Assembly: GCA_017591395.1 (NCBI GenBank)
Contig: WEDG01000726.1
Coordinates: forward strand, 141,338-205,337
Direction: 5' to 3'
Length of the DNA: 64,000 nt
DNA from: Schistocephalus solidus
Taxonomy: Eukaryota; Platyhelminthes; Cestoda; Diphyllobothriidea; Diphyllobothriidae
The translations under genes and the position numbers were made by a program. The notes beneath the pieces were generated by a model. It saw only the letters and a list, made by a program, of their open reading frames with translations. It did no database searches and was not told where the DNA came from. Positions 24,361-36,469 of this stretch are shown piece by piece. Each line of letters begins with the position of its first letter. The stretch's first letter is position 1.

Positions 24361-25702
24361 GCAGTATTAGCATAATCTACAGCATCGCATGTATACATAG
24401 GAGCCGTTTTCGCTCAGTATTTTGCCTAAAATAGTTGTTTATTCAAAAAATGAATTCCACACCTGTACTTCATCATCTGCTGTATTGTTGTTTGTGAGAA
24501 TGAACCATGGGGTCTACATTGATAAAATCTAGCGGTTAAACTGATCACAACCCTCCGCATATTTACTTTCTTCGTGGCCAAGCCGGGAATCAAAAGACGA
24601 ACGACTCCAGTTTTATTAGAATGGTGAAGTGCTTTACCTTCGTCTTCATGTCATGTGGATTGCAAGACGATTTTACTTAATTACGGTATTTCAAGTCACG
24701 CTTATAAATTCATACAACATCACACCCCACATCTGAAAACAATAGTTTCAACAGACAACGCGAAATCACGTTCACCTGCCCTAGAAATGCCTACGAAACA
24801 AAATCGTAGGTACTGGATTAGTACACAACTGCGTGTCAGTTGAGCCAATAACAGAACAAGGCTTACTGATAGGATGGACAAGTATGTGCGTGGGAAAATT
24901 TCTGACCATTGATGGGTACAAGCAGTGACTTACGGAGGCGAGGAGTTAGTACACGTGTGGGCTGCAACAAGAAGCAATGGAAAGGAGACATCAGTTCTGA
25001 TGTTTCATCGGGTTAGCGGAAAGACAGAGGACCAGGAATTCCCCAGTAATAAAGGGGACCATGTGTAAAATTTCTGTAAGGGTAGGTATCTTGTCCCGTA
25101 TTTAAATCCTAAACGTATGATTAACCCAAACGTTGACCATGAGCCCAAAGATCCCTGGAATTTAGGGACATTTAGGCAAGGCAACTGGTTTTTCGGAGCT
25201 TCCAATTTTCTTATCTTACCAGGTGACATTTTCGTAGAAATTGTGTTATTCCTGACCTGGACGTCACTGTCCCAGATATTCGAAGCATAGCCTACTCAAA
25301 TGCTTAAAACAGACGTTAACTTTCGGTCGCGGAATCCCAATCCTAATCTTGCTTTACCTGGAATAGTTTTCAGTAAAGGTAATTACGAAGGTTAAAGAAA
25401 AGTTGAAAATTAATACTCTAACCTATAGCTTTTGGATATTGAAGTTTAACTGCTTCTTCATTAGATTTTAACCTTTGTGCTGTGCTGTTTTTACAACTGA
25501 ATCTGCCTGGTTTTCTGTGCGATGTTAACTTCTCAACAGTCGCAAAGTATCTTGGTACTGAAAATCCTGTTGTGCATTCCTGTTTTCAATGTTTTCCCTG
25601 GGTCATAAGCTGTAAAGCAGTCCGAGTGGGCGGTGGTTGACCGCTAGTGCTAGGTACAATATGGTTCGTGCTGGCACACATGTTCTGTTCCTTCACCCCC
25701 AG

Positions 25703-26046
25703 TGACCGCGGAGACAGCCGGTTCAAGTCAACAGCGCGAGACAGCTTCCATCCTCCACGGCACTCCCTCTTTTCCCCGCTCGCTTGGCAGTGGTAGTCAG
25801 GTCGGAGGGGAGCCGGGGATCTGCGGCTCTTCGTCAACTGCAGCTATTCCCACCAGCGTGGAGACCCCTGGTTGTTCCAGATCGGCTACTGTTATTGAGA
25901 TGTGGCTCACTGAGCCGTATCAGGCGAAAAACATTATTCTATTATGCGCTGGAAACCACTCCCTCTTCATGCGACGACGTCAACCGGATAGTGTCGAAGT
26001 GCAGCAGATGAGAGCACAGGCCCGCGAGGAACGTGCCAGGAGGGAG
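25703..26046 (+). CDS. Merlin/ERM-family protein, end of FERM F3 and start of helix (exon)
   Basis: This exon has 344 bp. The acceptor is TTCACCCCCAG and the donor is GGGAG|GTACGT. After about 60 Ser/Thr/Gly-rich residues that continue the insert, the frame reads [16 protein letters not shown] followed by [16 protein letters not shown]. This is the signature of the last F3 helix and the start of the alpha-helical region in merlin (GNHDLFMRRR...SLEVQQMKAQAREE) and ERM proteins. LF before MRRR favours merlin over moesin (LYMRRR). The exon ends on a codon boundary. Its two leading bases complete the Met codon left open at 19855. This is the strongest single piece of evidence for the family assignment. 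Confidence 0.93.
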
Positions 26047-26427
26047 GTACGTAGATCGAATGTTTTTTTCTGTCTACGATCTTCCTGCTCCTCTACATCG
26101 TGTATAAATTTGGTTTTTATTTCTTACAAAACATTTTTTGTCAAGCCGCAGCTATGATATCAAATCTCCTTCAAAGTGCAAGTCGTTGTTATGAAAACCT
26201 CAAAGTAATCTGGGGTTCCTTAAAATACTCGCAGCACGACAGGTCATCTCGTTCTTGTGGATACGTATCATGATTCGTCGCAGTACGCTTTCTGTTTAGG
26301 TAAATTTCTGACTTTGGTTTCGACCATCCCGATAAGGTACTGTTTCATGCAGTGACGTAACCGTACTAGCGCAATTCCACTTATAAAAAGTTCTGGTATT
26401 TGAAACTGCGAAAACCTTAACTGACTA

Positions 26428-26659
26428 ATAGAGTGTAGTCTCCATCGAAAAATTGGGGTTGGTAAAAATACTACTGTTGGGAGTGATAAATCGAGATTTT
26501 GGAGCAAAATTATATGCTGATCCAAAATTATTAAAAATATTAATGTCGACTTTCTGTGAGACACTAGATAAATTTCAAAGGAAACACGAAGGAGTAATTT
26601 TAGATCCCAGATTTCCGCCCATTCAAGGATCGATTTCGGGTAAAGATACAGAAATACAG
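26428..26659 (+). other. AT-rich open frame with exon-like donor, unknown
   Basis: An open frame of about 77 codons ends at ATACAG|GTGCGC on a codon boundary. A weak possible acceptor (CTAATAG) lies at 26427. The peptide looks ordinary (KLYADPKLLKILMSTFCETL then HEGVILDPRFPP). Third positions are mostly A or T, unlike the GC-balanced merlin-like exons on either side. Including it between 26046 and 29117 would break the continuous helix those exons form. I do not recognise it. It could be a mobile-element scrap, an alternative exon or chance. Confidence 0.3.
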
Positions 26660-26780
26660 GTGCGCTGTTTTAATAGAAAAAAAAATTATATCTCTAAGTC
26701 GGAGTAGTTTTTCCTCCCAATCACTAATTTAATCCAGGGGCAAGCTTGAAATGGCTGTCTTGGACAAGCAAAAACGATTG

Positions 26781-26967
26781 AAGCCGTCACGGATATGGTA
26801 CAGGACACAAAGCACCAAAACACCCTAAATAAAATTTACTGTCACAACTTGCGCTAAATAAATAAATAAAATAAATAAATAAATAAAAAATAAAGTCGTC
26901 ATGGATATGGTACAGGACACAAAGCACCAAAACACCCTAAATAAAATTTACTGTCACAACTTGCGCT
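26781..26967 (+). repeat. 75-bp direct duplication separated by an (AAAT)n run
   Basis: Copy 1 (26781-26855) and copy 2 (26893-26967) are nearly identical, sharing for example GGATATGGTACAGGACACAA and TTTACTGTCACAACTTGCGC. The spacer is an AAAT/AAATA microsatellite. This probably arose by replication slippage or unequal exchange around the microsatellite. Confidence 0.95.
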
Positions 26968-27721
26968 AGTATATTTAACTGCCAGTGTTCACGAAGTTAT
27001 CAGCGAAACCAGGTTCTTGGAAGGGATATCCGTCGTCTTGCGGCAGTCACAGTTAATAGGAGAAAACGTGTGCAGAATCCTCTGAAAACTTTAGGACAAA
27101 ATGCACAGCTTAGTGAATCGTGTCAAATGTCCTCTTTTTTCGTATTGATATGAAGCATTAATCAGCGCCGTTAATTATTGTCGCAACCAGACTGCAGTGT
27201 TCTTGAAACAATCAAGTAAAATTCCTACTAAGCTTCCTTTATCAAAGATTACATTTAAAATTTCATCTAAATGACTGCTATGTTTTACCAATGACTAATT
27301 TTTTGCCTTCTGCAAACTATGTAAACGTCGCTGCCCAATTTAGCAGTCTTTCACCCTTCTTCCCAATAAGTTCCTCTTATAATGAGACAGCAAACGGACA
27401 TCATGTTTAAAACTTTTTCTCCATCCTTTGCAGTTCCACTACAGTAACATACGATACGAATAACATGGCTGTGCTAATATGACTTGTTTCCTGACAATAA
27501 CACAGACATTTTCCAAATAAAAATGCCTTCCTTAAATTTCCGCTAAATATTCATCCCAAAAACTGCAGTAATTTTCTAAATTTAGGTACTGTTGTAGGCG
27601 TCTGTTTACTAGGCCCGTTTCGCTAGCTTATGCTGCAAAATATGCATTTATATTGGACTATGCATAATCGAAGTGAATTTTACCTATACATTCCCATTGT
27701 AAAAAGGGTCAAAACTGAGCA

Positions 27722-27725
<4 letters not shown>

Positions 27726-27768
<43 letters not shown>
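27726..27768. repeat. (CT)n microsatellite
   Basis: A pure CT dinucleotide run of about 42 bases lies in the intron between exons 25703-26046 and 29117-29863. Confidence 0.97.
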
Positions 27769-29116
27769 TTGACACGCGAAAACGCTTGTTCCAGAAAACT
27801 TTAAGGAAAGAGGCCCGATCACTGGTACAATATTTTTTTTTTGTCCGCCCCTTCATGCCCCCACGAACCTATCATCAGAAACTAATTCGTCGTTTTATTC
27901 ACTAGTAACCATCCAGATTTTTCCGCTCATTCCTCTATTTTTGGGCCATTGGAGTGCCAGTTCAGCTGCTGAGTGTTTCGATTAAACTGAGATGTGTTCT
28001 TTCAACTAGTCCTAGGCAGCATGCGACATCGTCAATGCCCAGACTAACGCTAAACACACACACTTTCCAGTTATTTTACAACCGGTAGCCAGGTTTTCGA
28101 CCGCATTGCCACTACCTGTCAACTAATCAGTACCTTTACAGTCTTCTGTGAAATATAGCTGCATGGGTACCTTAGAATTGAAAGCACATTTACACAAATT
28201 TTTGGACTACTGTTTTTGAAGTGTGAGCTACTATATATTTTTTTCAAATTACAACATATCATCGGGTGCAGAAGTTTGCAGCGTCTCCGTATAGAAAATG
28301 AATCAAGCAACAACTTTGGTATTTCTAACTTCCAACTTCTAAAAATATTCTTACTTCACAAAATCATATTTTGGACTGCGCATAATGGAGCGCATGCAGG
28401 CTACCTTTTTAATATCTCGCATACCTCGCATTAGGTTTTCTCCGCTTACATGAAGGTAACTCATGCGGTTAGTGTTCCCTGTGCTGCCTTGCTTCCTGAC
28501 ACGAATATGTGCCTTTGCGTTGAGTATTCAAATTTATTACCTCCTGCCGGGAACATAATCTGAAGATCTATCAGTCATAGACAGGAATTGCTTACATTGC
28601 GTCTGCGGTCAAGTCGGCTCGATGAAAGCCACTCTCACATGACTTTAAACATTTTCTCTCGCGGATGACGGAAATTCTGCCTATTTCTGTCCTTGTAAGG
28701 CATCACGCCCGATGCCTCTATAGACCCGGATCCAAATCTTAAGTTGACCTCTGAGTTGACTTGTGGCTAAGTAGCGACGATAAGTTAGCCCTAAGTTTTC
28801 AATTCAGACTCCACTTATTCTGCCCAAAATCAATGTTCAATAGAAAGAGATCAGGTAGGACAGGAAGTAATGTTATAAAAACAGTTTAGGAGTACTAATA
28901 TCTCTCGCCAGTTATTCATGATATCTGTAAAGGCCTCAGGCCAAAACCCAATAAGAACACACACACCCAATTTGAGCGGAGTAAGCTATCCGTTGCCTGT
29001 GCATGAGGATACGTTAACCTTGGGGACGGTTCGCTCGTTCGCGTTTAGTATGAAGTGGTATTTCAAAAATGGCAAAGGAGAAAATGACTTATTACGCCCC
29101 TCCTATTTTCAAATAG

Positions 29117-29863
29117 ACGGATCGGATTCGCCTCGAACGGGCTCGATCTGAGAAAGCGGCAGCCTTGAAAATGAGTGCTGCTCTGGAGACCCGTTGCGCA
29201 CAGCTGGAGTCCGCCCTCCGGTCCAGAGCACTCGCTCGCCGCAATTCGCCAACTATCCCCACTACGCAGCTCAGATTACACAGACCAGAACTGGAAATTG
29301 TGGCAGGGACCGGCGAAAACGAGGAGGACGAGGTGCAGGAGGCGAGTAGACGGAGGGAGAGCAGTGTTGCGGGTGTCACAGTCGAAGCGGCAGGTGACGG
29401 ACGAAGACGCCCTCGCTCCAGTCCTCCAACGGTCTCCTCACCAACGCACCCAAGCACAGACCTCCATCCTGCCCCGTCGTCTCCATCGCCCACCCAATCG
29501 ACTCTGCACGCGCACTGGCCACGGCGCGCCTCGGCGATACCAGAATTGTCGTCAAGACCACAACCACTACCGCCGCCGCCTCCACCACCGGCGCCGCAAT
29601 CACAGGCCGGCCACAGTCCTTGGGGGGCAGCTGTCGAGATTTTGCAGTCCGGTGTACCTGCTTGGCAGATGTCATCTTTGCACGCCGCAGCGGGTACCTC
29701 CGAGAGCCCACCCCCGTATGCGAAGCTGCGGCTACAACATCAGCTAAATCAACAACCCGCCGTAGGCATCTATGAGCCATTTTTGTGGTTGCAGCACAGG
29801 CATGATGTACCTGTACCGACTCAATCCGTACCCATCATACCTGAGGTCATTCCGAAGTCACCG
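29117..29863 (+). CDS. Merlin/ERM-family protein, helical segment and Pro-rich tail (exon)
   Basis: This exon has 747 bp and 249 codons and is phase 0 at both ends. The acceptor is CCTATTTTCAAATAG and the donor is ACCG|GTTAGT. It begins TDRIRLERARSEKAAALK, continuing the helix from the previous exon (AREERARRE). Merlin has ARKQMERQRLAREK at this position. The helical part extends only about 45 residues here (to about 29255). It is followed by an acidic patch (GENEEDEVQE) and a long Ser/Pro/Arg-rich region with a PLPPPPPPPAP run (near 29570). Typical merlin and ERM proteins have a far longer coiled coil (about 150-200 residues). Open frames on the opposite strand and in the +2 frame are shadows caused by high GC. 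Confidence 0.85.
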
Positions 29864-30689
29864 GTTAGTGACTATCCTTCCAAAATGCTCTGCTTTTTGT
29901 TGTTTTTATCCTCGAAGAGAAGTGAGGATACAGTGTTTTAAGCACTTTATTAAGTTTGAACACGGATTTTCTCCAACTGGATGCATTAAATAACCCTATA
30001 CGCTTATGACTGCCGCTGTTAGCATTAGCTCTGTAGATAACCACTTGCCGTGAATTCAAGCTTTGGCGGTTGGATTTACTTTCGCAGTCAGGGGTCACAG
30101 ACGACTTCCTATCTTATATTTCGAGTAGAAAATAAGGGTTTTTATCGTGCACTTAACATTATAGATGAGCCGTTACCGCCCTAGGTCAGTCAAAGGAACT
30201 GTCTGGCTCTGCCGACGAAAATCGGACCACTTCCTTGGTGCCCACAGTGTTATCCTTTCAGAAGTTTTATACCGAATTTTTAACGGCTTCACGCAAGCTA
30301 GGCCAAGTGACTGAAACTCGGAATTTTCTTTTGCTTAGGAATCCACACATAAACATCGACAAACATGACTGTTATGAACTGGCCCACGTGCGCTTCTATT
30401 AATATCTATTCCATCACTTATGATTACAAGTATATTATGAGTTGTTGTAGTTGTAGTAGATTTTGTGCCCAGAAGCAAACAGATCAATTGATATAGCCCA
30501 GTGCATAGAGATTGAAAGTTTCTACTCTTGATGTCACTGGACGTAGGCAGATTCAGGAGGAGCAAGTTCGATCGAAGTATGCTTGACACGGTCAAAAAAT
30601 CGGTTGGCTTGTGGCTCATCGATAATCGGGTGTTTGAGGTAACTTGATGCGAGGCTATGGTCTAATTTACAGGGTGTATTTATCCATTT

Positions 30690-30985
30690 ATACCGCGCCG
30701 AAAGTAGGGAACTATGGCAGAGGGACGTTCACCGAGCGCTTTATGGGACACTCGTCTCGTTGTGTGCTGCAGCTCATTCTCGAGCCCAGTCAGCAACCAC
30801 ACGGTGGCTAGTATTAAAGGCTGAATATCATTACCACTAACAGCAGGAGAAATCGGAGTGGCAATTTCTGGCTTATTAGTTGTTATCAGCCACCCATGCC
30901 CAACATCCGAGACTCGAACCACCAATCTTCCTAGTCGGTGCTGTCTGCTCTGCATTTGAGCTCGACCTGAAAGGCCCCTCTGAGG
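30690..30985 (-). repeat. SINE-like dispersed repeat, copy 2 (tRNA-like head)
   Basis: On the minus strand a possible pol III B box (GTGGTTCGAGTCTC, + coordinates about 30909-30922) follows a degenerate A-box-like stretch near 30945-30960. The body shows the family blocks TTTCTGGCTTATTAG and CAGCCACCCATGCCCAAC. The order head then body matches the copy at 37.7 kb. Confidence 0.6.
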
Positions 30986-31639
30986 AGCTTAGCTTCAAGC
31001 GGAGCAACAGGGGTGCTGGGATTGCATTGATAAGTCTCACATGTGCCCATCTGTCGGCGTGTTCCTTCTGTGTAATTCCTCGTATACAATAGCCTGTTTC
31101 TACTTAACTTGGCTTTTTCTTAGGACCCCTCACTAAAACACAAAAATCACTTTTAAGATACTGCCAAGGAGATAAAGGGCTCCAGCAGCATTCAACATTT
31201 GTAGCCCATCGTTCAAAGAACTTATTATGGGAGTATAATTCGAGCGGTAGACCAATGCCCCTGAGCGGTGACTGTGAGACTTATATAGAAAGGCCAAGAT
31301 CCAGTCTCAGGTACCAGAAAAGTGGGTGGATTAATCAGAAGTTGTAGCTTATTTGCACATCCGATGAAGTCGGTTCAGTGTCTTGAACACGACCGACAAT
31401 CTACTATGCAAGCCGCGGTAGAAAAACGTCAAGCTAAATAGATAGGAATCGGCTGTGGGTGATCTCTTTTATGTTGTTTCTGAGGCTTAACTTACCGTGA
31501 AATCTTGGGCCTCAAAGTGTTCGCTATTAGCCACCCAGTTCAACACCTATGAACGAAAATTATGCTTACATAATAGTTTCCGACTCAATATGCATTCCAA
31601 CTCCTGATCTGTTCACTTCACCCCCCTTTTGATACGTTC

Positions 31640-31735
31640 ATATGATCCGGGCAGCAAAACCAGCTGGGCTGCCGAAACGTCCCATTAGACTTGAGCCTAG
31701 CGCCCAGCTTTCGAAGAAAGTTTATTTAGGGGAGG
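31640..31735 (+). mobile_element. Probable Penelope-like 3' tail
   Basis: GGGCAGC and GGCTGCC can pair as a stem, and the second is followed by CGAAACGTC. This stem-then-GAAAC layout is typical of the hammerhead-bearing ends of flatworm PLEs. The CUGANGA half of the core is degenerate (ATATGATCC). No coding remnant is attached. Confidence 0.4.
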
Positions 31736-34029
31736 TTAACAACCTGTAAAATGTCCTCCCCTTCCTCTCTTCTCACAACCGGTGGCGTTCATGAGTCTCT
31801 GGACTGAGCTGTTCTTGAGGGCCACCACAAGATTTGCGCTAGGATCATATATGTACTAATACAATACGTAGATCCCCCAAAAATACGTATACCAACCTGA
31901 GTGATATGCCAGAGGCTATTTTCTGTCCACTGTGTGCATACACATAAAAATAAACGCTTTGTGCATTTGTGGGCACTTGCGTAGAGTCAGTGGCCTCGTC
32001 GTTGTCGTCGTTCTCCATGTCCTACCGACTGGCTTATTTCTTGGACAGACAGAGAGAGAGAGAGAGTGCCAATTGTTTACTTGGTCAGCCATTATGTAAT
32101 AGACTTTAAGCTGATTGGTTATGCAGGCGCACGGGTTGACTTCTGCGTGGAATCCCCTTTACCGACACAGCTTTGAAGTGAGTGTCAGCACAAAACCATG
32201 ATTCCGGTGAACGAACAACCTTGTTCTTATTCACTTATACAGAACCATCTTTCGCTTCGGTCAGTCGGCTTGCTGGGCATGCTAAAGCGGCGGGGCAAAC
32301 GAAAAGGGTAATATGCGTATTTCGAACTGCCACAATATGTTTTCCGTCCTTTTCACTGGGGCTGGACATCACAGGGCTCTTCACTGCATTTAATTTACAC
32401 CGCTACGAAGTTCGTACACGAGCATACGAACCCGATCACATATGCCCAGTTAATCAGATGAGGTGCTCGTATCCTGTCAGACTTTGGCGAAAAAGTTGAG
32501 AATAGTTGAAAGAAATTAAGTTCCTTTTGAATGCAGAGCCATTCACCACTCACCTAGCAAAGGCCGCTCCCGTGTGCATTTATTCTTTCGTTTAATCCTG
32601 CGGAGCAGACGAATTTCACAAACGACGAAAGAGGGTAGCTACCATAGAGCCTTTCTGGAGAGCTATCGAAAATACCCGGGAGAGCACCTAATTGCAACTG
32701 TCGAAGTCAGGATGGTCAGACTACGCAAACGGATGCTATGCGCTACAATAATTGTGTACAAATTCTGTTATTAACACAGCCTAAAGCTACCCGAACAGCA
32801 GTCAAAATTTGAATGTGAGGAGATTAACCACCTGCGTTAATTGTTCTACTGCGTTAGATAGTCTCCTGTCTATCCTCACGCCCCTCTTAAACAACATCTT
32901 ACTGAAATGCAGTAATATGACTAACTTTTTTTCGATTTTGCCTTTATTTTACGTTTTTCTGCATTAACTTGAAAAACTGGCAATATTTCAAATAATTACC
33001 TCTTCAGATGTAAACGCATCGCTGGCAGGAGATAATTTGTCTGAGCATACATTTGCGTGCCAAATGATCAACCGACTGACTTGTGCGCTCAATCATTCTA
33101 TCCAGGAGCCAAGTTTTATGTGTTTGTTCAGGGATTACAAACCTAAATCATTGTTACCTTATATGATGGCGCGTTGAGCAAACGAATATTGGGCGGAGAA
33201 AAATGCGGTTATCGGACTACGTTATATCACCAACATCTGCGCTGAGGTCGTGTAAGCAGTTAAAGAATAGATAACATTGGTTTTAACGGATTCAGTGGCC
33301 AACGTAATTGCTCTAATTTCGAATGCGAAGCACCGATAACGAGCAGGACAAACCATGAAAAAAGCCCCTCACTTCAAAATTCAGCGTCAAATGTTAACCT
33401 CATAATTCAGTTTGCCCCGAAACTCGCAACCCGTTGGCGTAAATTCGCTATTAAAATTGTACTTGAAAAGGATCGATTTGGTAAGACGCTAAAACTAAAC
33501 AGGTAACTACATAATTCCATGACAAGCTTTACAAATTATCACACTAACTTGGGACTGAGCATCTTATCAACCGCCTGTGTAACTAACTCTTGCAAAAGTA
33601 ATCGTTTAGATAATGAATATTTTTACATTGCTTTTCCATATTCGTATACATTCGAGATGTTCCTATAAAAACGATGTGCAGATTAAAAATGTCTTTAATA
33701 CCCCTGTTTTAAAGGTAGTATGGGGGTAAATTTTCGGAGGTATTTTTCCACTATCCCCCGGGAATTTGGGACACCTGTACTTTCGCCCTCGCCCTACCAT
33801 TTTGTAGTGATTTAAAAGAAACTCATAACTTCCTAAAATTTGACACCTTAATGAACCATTTATGTTAATTTGTTAGTCTTTAAGCGTGGGACGCATGTAT
33901 GATTATTCACTTAGTCAACAGGTATTGAATTCCTTTACCAACAATGAGATCGGACTTGGCGTAGCACTTGCTGATGGCAAAATAAAGGTAAAATGACTAT
34001 TCCGTTATCTCCGTCCGACAGCCGGCCTT

Positions 34030-34810
34030 CTTCCTATATATATATTGCCAGTCACCATGCTACCGCCTACTCAGGCTCCGAACCCGAAACCGCAATCCAC
34101 TCGTATCATACACAGGCCGGAGGCAAACTTCAGGCGTCGGATCATGAGACCCGAGGCTCCATTACTACGGCAGGAAACGCCTGGAGTCGTTTACCGGATG
34201 TGGTACCGGTTCGGACCAAACAACTACGCTGGAGAAGCTGAGAGATTACTCCGGATGCGAATTGCCGAGCACGCAGCCGTAGTGAGGAGGAGTGATGCTA
34301 ACTCTCAGGTTAGGACAGGACCCGCCAATTGTTCACGAGGCCCAACTCCTCGCAAGGGCCACAAACGCCTGAGCCGCGAGCTGCTCGAGTCATGGTCTTT
34401 AGGCCTGCAACTCATCAACAAACGCAACCACCCTCCCCCCCTCCCCTTCACTCCCATATCCTGTGCTGGGACCTAGCCTGAGCTGAGAATCAGTCACATG
34501 GGGAGAACACAGATGACCAACAATTCTAATGACACCAAGTCAAATGGCTTAATAGTGATCACGCCAACATCCAACAGGGATGATTAAATCGCGGCCATTA
34601 ACGACTCGGACTCAGACATGCAAGCCATCATCGCACCAATTGCGAAACCCCAGAAATGAATACGTGCACTGTTAATTATAGTAGTAGGCATGTGGTGCAT
34701 TGTAAAATACACCCTGTACATACTGCACTCCTTGTGCCCCTTAGCTGCAACTGATGATGTGTTCCAGTGAAGATACGAAACTCAGGCTAATAAACTTATT
34801 CTTAAATGCT
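34030..34810 (+). mobile_element. Penelope-like 3' end with GIY-YIG segment
   Basis: The frame 34045-34476 reads RPEAPLLRQETPGVVYRMWY, then NNYAGEAERLLRMRIAEHAA and later LSRELLESW. This is the same PLE family as the 8.6-10.9 kb unit (GVIYRI, YVGETGR, SRELLESWF). In GIY-YIG terms the motif is VVYRM...YAGE. RT is absent, so this is a 5'-truncated copy. It ends in a 3' block CTGATGA...CGAAACTCAGGC at 34751-34788. The reading frame stops at 34476, before the usual C-terminal end. Confidence 0.8.
34751..34780 (+). ncRNA. Hammerhead-ribozyme-like core in PLE 3' end
   Basis: CTGATGA (34751-34757) and GAAA (34777-34780) are spaced as the two conserved strands of a hammerhead core, with an imperfectly pairing stem between them. 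The related PLE arms at 8.8 and 10.7 kb keep the layout (GGAATCCGAAA then CAGGCG). PLEs in flatworms are known to carry type I hammerheads. Helices I and III could not be shown by eye. Confidence 0.35.
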
Positions 34811-36217
34811 GAATGGAACTCGCTTTTTTGCTTCTGTAGACCCCCATTACCAAGGCAAAGCGCTAACTGTCATTTTCGTCGCGCAGTCTGAATGGATCTG
34901 TGCGTGCGAATCTTAAGTATTATTGCTACTCACAAAGAATATAATTGGATTCTAATTTAAAGAAGTATTCCGTAAGCATATAAGCAAATTTTATAGAAAT
35001 ACCTAATTTTCTGTTTGTTGTTTTTCAAAAAATTCATAGAGCTTAGTAAGGAGGCCCTACTGACCAAGAAAAATTGTGATTGCTTTTCAAGCTATAAGGG
35101 CATAGGAGGATATGCTGAAAACAGATATAATCTATTTCCTAAAATATAACATCTAAAGGGGAATTTTTAATATAATCATTGCGAGAACTAAATTTTTTGA
35201 TGCCCTGGTGGTCAACTCGGCCTCTGCGTGAGATAGTTTCCCCATCTAAGCAAAAGTTTGGTTCCAGAGGCCAATTTACACTGCTGGTTGGCAATGCGTT
35301 CAAACGAAAACCCACAGGTTGCCCTGTGAGCAGCAAGTTAGACTTGTTTCTCGGCAAGTCAATTTTGCAACTTTGCCAAACTTTACTGTTTCTGTGGCGA
35401 ACGAATTAAAAGCATTCACAAAATATCTTTTGAGTTTTGGTCTATGACACCTACTTGGTGCCGATTTAAGACAACCTTACAAAACTTAATATTTTGGGGA
35501 AGTAACCTTACCCTAACTAAACATATTGGATAGATTTGTAGACTCTGTAAAATGGTGAAAAGAATCTTAATGGACGTTGGTCGTAAAAATTATTAGATTT
35601 TAGAATTTGAATTATTCGCACACAACAAACTGCGTAGAAATGGGTTAAAATCGCTACCATTATGGGTTTTTTTACAACCCAGCATGCACAGAGAAGTGGA
35701 GAAGCAGATTACGAGAAAAAAAATAAAACAAGAAAGAATAGGACTGCGTACAAGGTAAAAAACCAAAGATAAAAACGTGTTGAGAAATAAAATGCAAACA
35801 TACGTCTATGAAGGGCTCAGTGACATCTGGCTTATCTTAAACAGCCTCATAACCACAAACTTAAATAGATAGAGATCCGCGCATTCTTTGAGTTTGAGAT
35901 TTTAAAAAAGCAGAATTTACAAGACAACAAGTACGCATTTTTTATGTCCACCTTATCTAAAATGTGATTGAAGTTATGCAGACAAAAAGAGCTGACGGTA
36001 AACTCCCGCCCTAAATAAGTGATGTTTATATTCCACGAAGCAAATCTTGAAGCCATCGCACAGAAACGCACTGGGACCTCTAGTCCTTGCTGATCAGAAA
36101 TGTTTTCATCAATGCATCATACCATGCGTTTGACGAATCTCCATCTGGCAGTTTTTCACGATTTTTTCTGCTTACAGATTTTATTAAATACTTTTTTTGC
36201 AACAAATTAACTTGAAG

Positions 36218-36469
36218 GCCGTATGTCCGCGTGCTGGCATCGCAACTATCTCCACGGCTTCAACGTCATTAAGGCCTCCTTGCTTGCCCTCGCGGTCTTT
36301 GCTGGTGACGCAAAGTTTCGAAAATCTGCCACGTAGCATTTATGGACAGCAGGCACCATCTCTGCCACCGGCTGCCCCGAAGTCCAATAACTTACGACAT
36401 TCCCTGCGACATACGGATTGGCACCAGCCAGGTGCGGAGACATTGGCTCCCGCTTTCATCTGCGGGCAG
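36218..36469 (+). CDS. Merlin/ERM-family protein, Ser/Pro-rich tail (exon)
   Basis: This exon has 252 bp and 84 codons and is phase 0 at both ends. The donor is a perfect GGGCAG|GTGAGT. The acceptor ends AACTTGAAG after a T-rich tract. The peptide (for example TSLRPPCLPSRSLLV, then QQAPSLPPAAPKSNN) is a low-complexity continuation of the tail in the preceding exon, with no recognised domain. Its assignment to the merlin-like gene rests on strand, phase, GC-rich codon use and composition. Direct homology does not support it, so it is less sure than the FERM exons. Confidence 0.65.

Larger units (their letters stand above)
19856..25702 (+). other. Merlin-like gene intron, ~5.85 kb
   Basis: It runs from the GTAAGA donor to the CACCCCCAG acceptor. 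It contains a SINE-like copy, three dispersed ~0.7 kb repeat copies, a (TCC)n run, a SINE scrap and a TTAGGG-like tract, each listed separately. The segment 24361-25702 shows no recognisable feature. Confidence 0.75.
26047..29116 (+). other. Merlin-like gene intron, ~3.07 kb
   Basis: It runs from the GTACGT donor to the CCTATTTTCAAATAG acceptor. It holds an AT-rich open frame, a 75-bp duplication with an AAAT spacer and a (CT)n run, listed separately. Nothing else was recognised. Confidence 0.75.
29864..36217 (+). other. Merlin-like gene intron, ~6.35 kb
   Basis: It runs from the GTTAGT donor to the acceptor ending TTAACTTGAAG. It contains a SINE-like copy, a PLE 3' tail and a PLE fragment with a GIY-YIG segment, listed separately. 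The remaining parts (31740-34030 and 34810-36217) show only AT-rich sequence and a short GA run near 32050. Confidence 0.7.
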
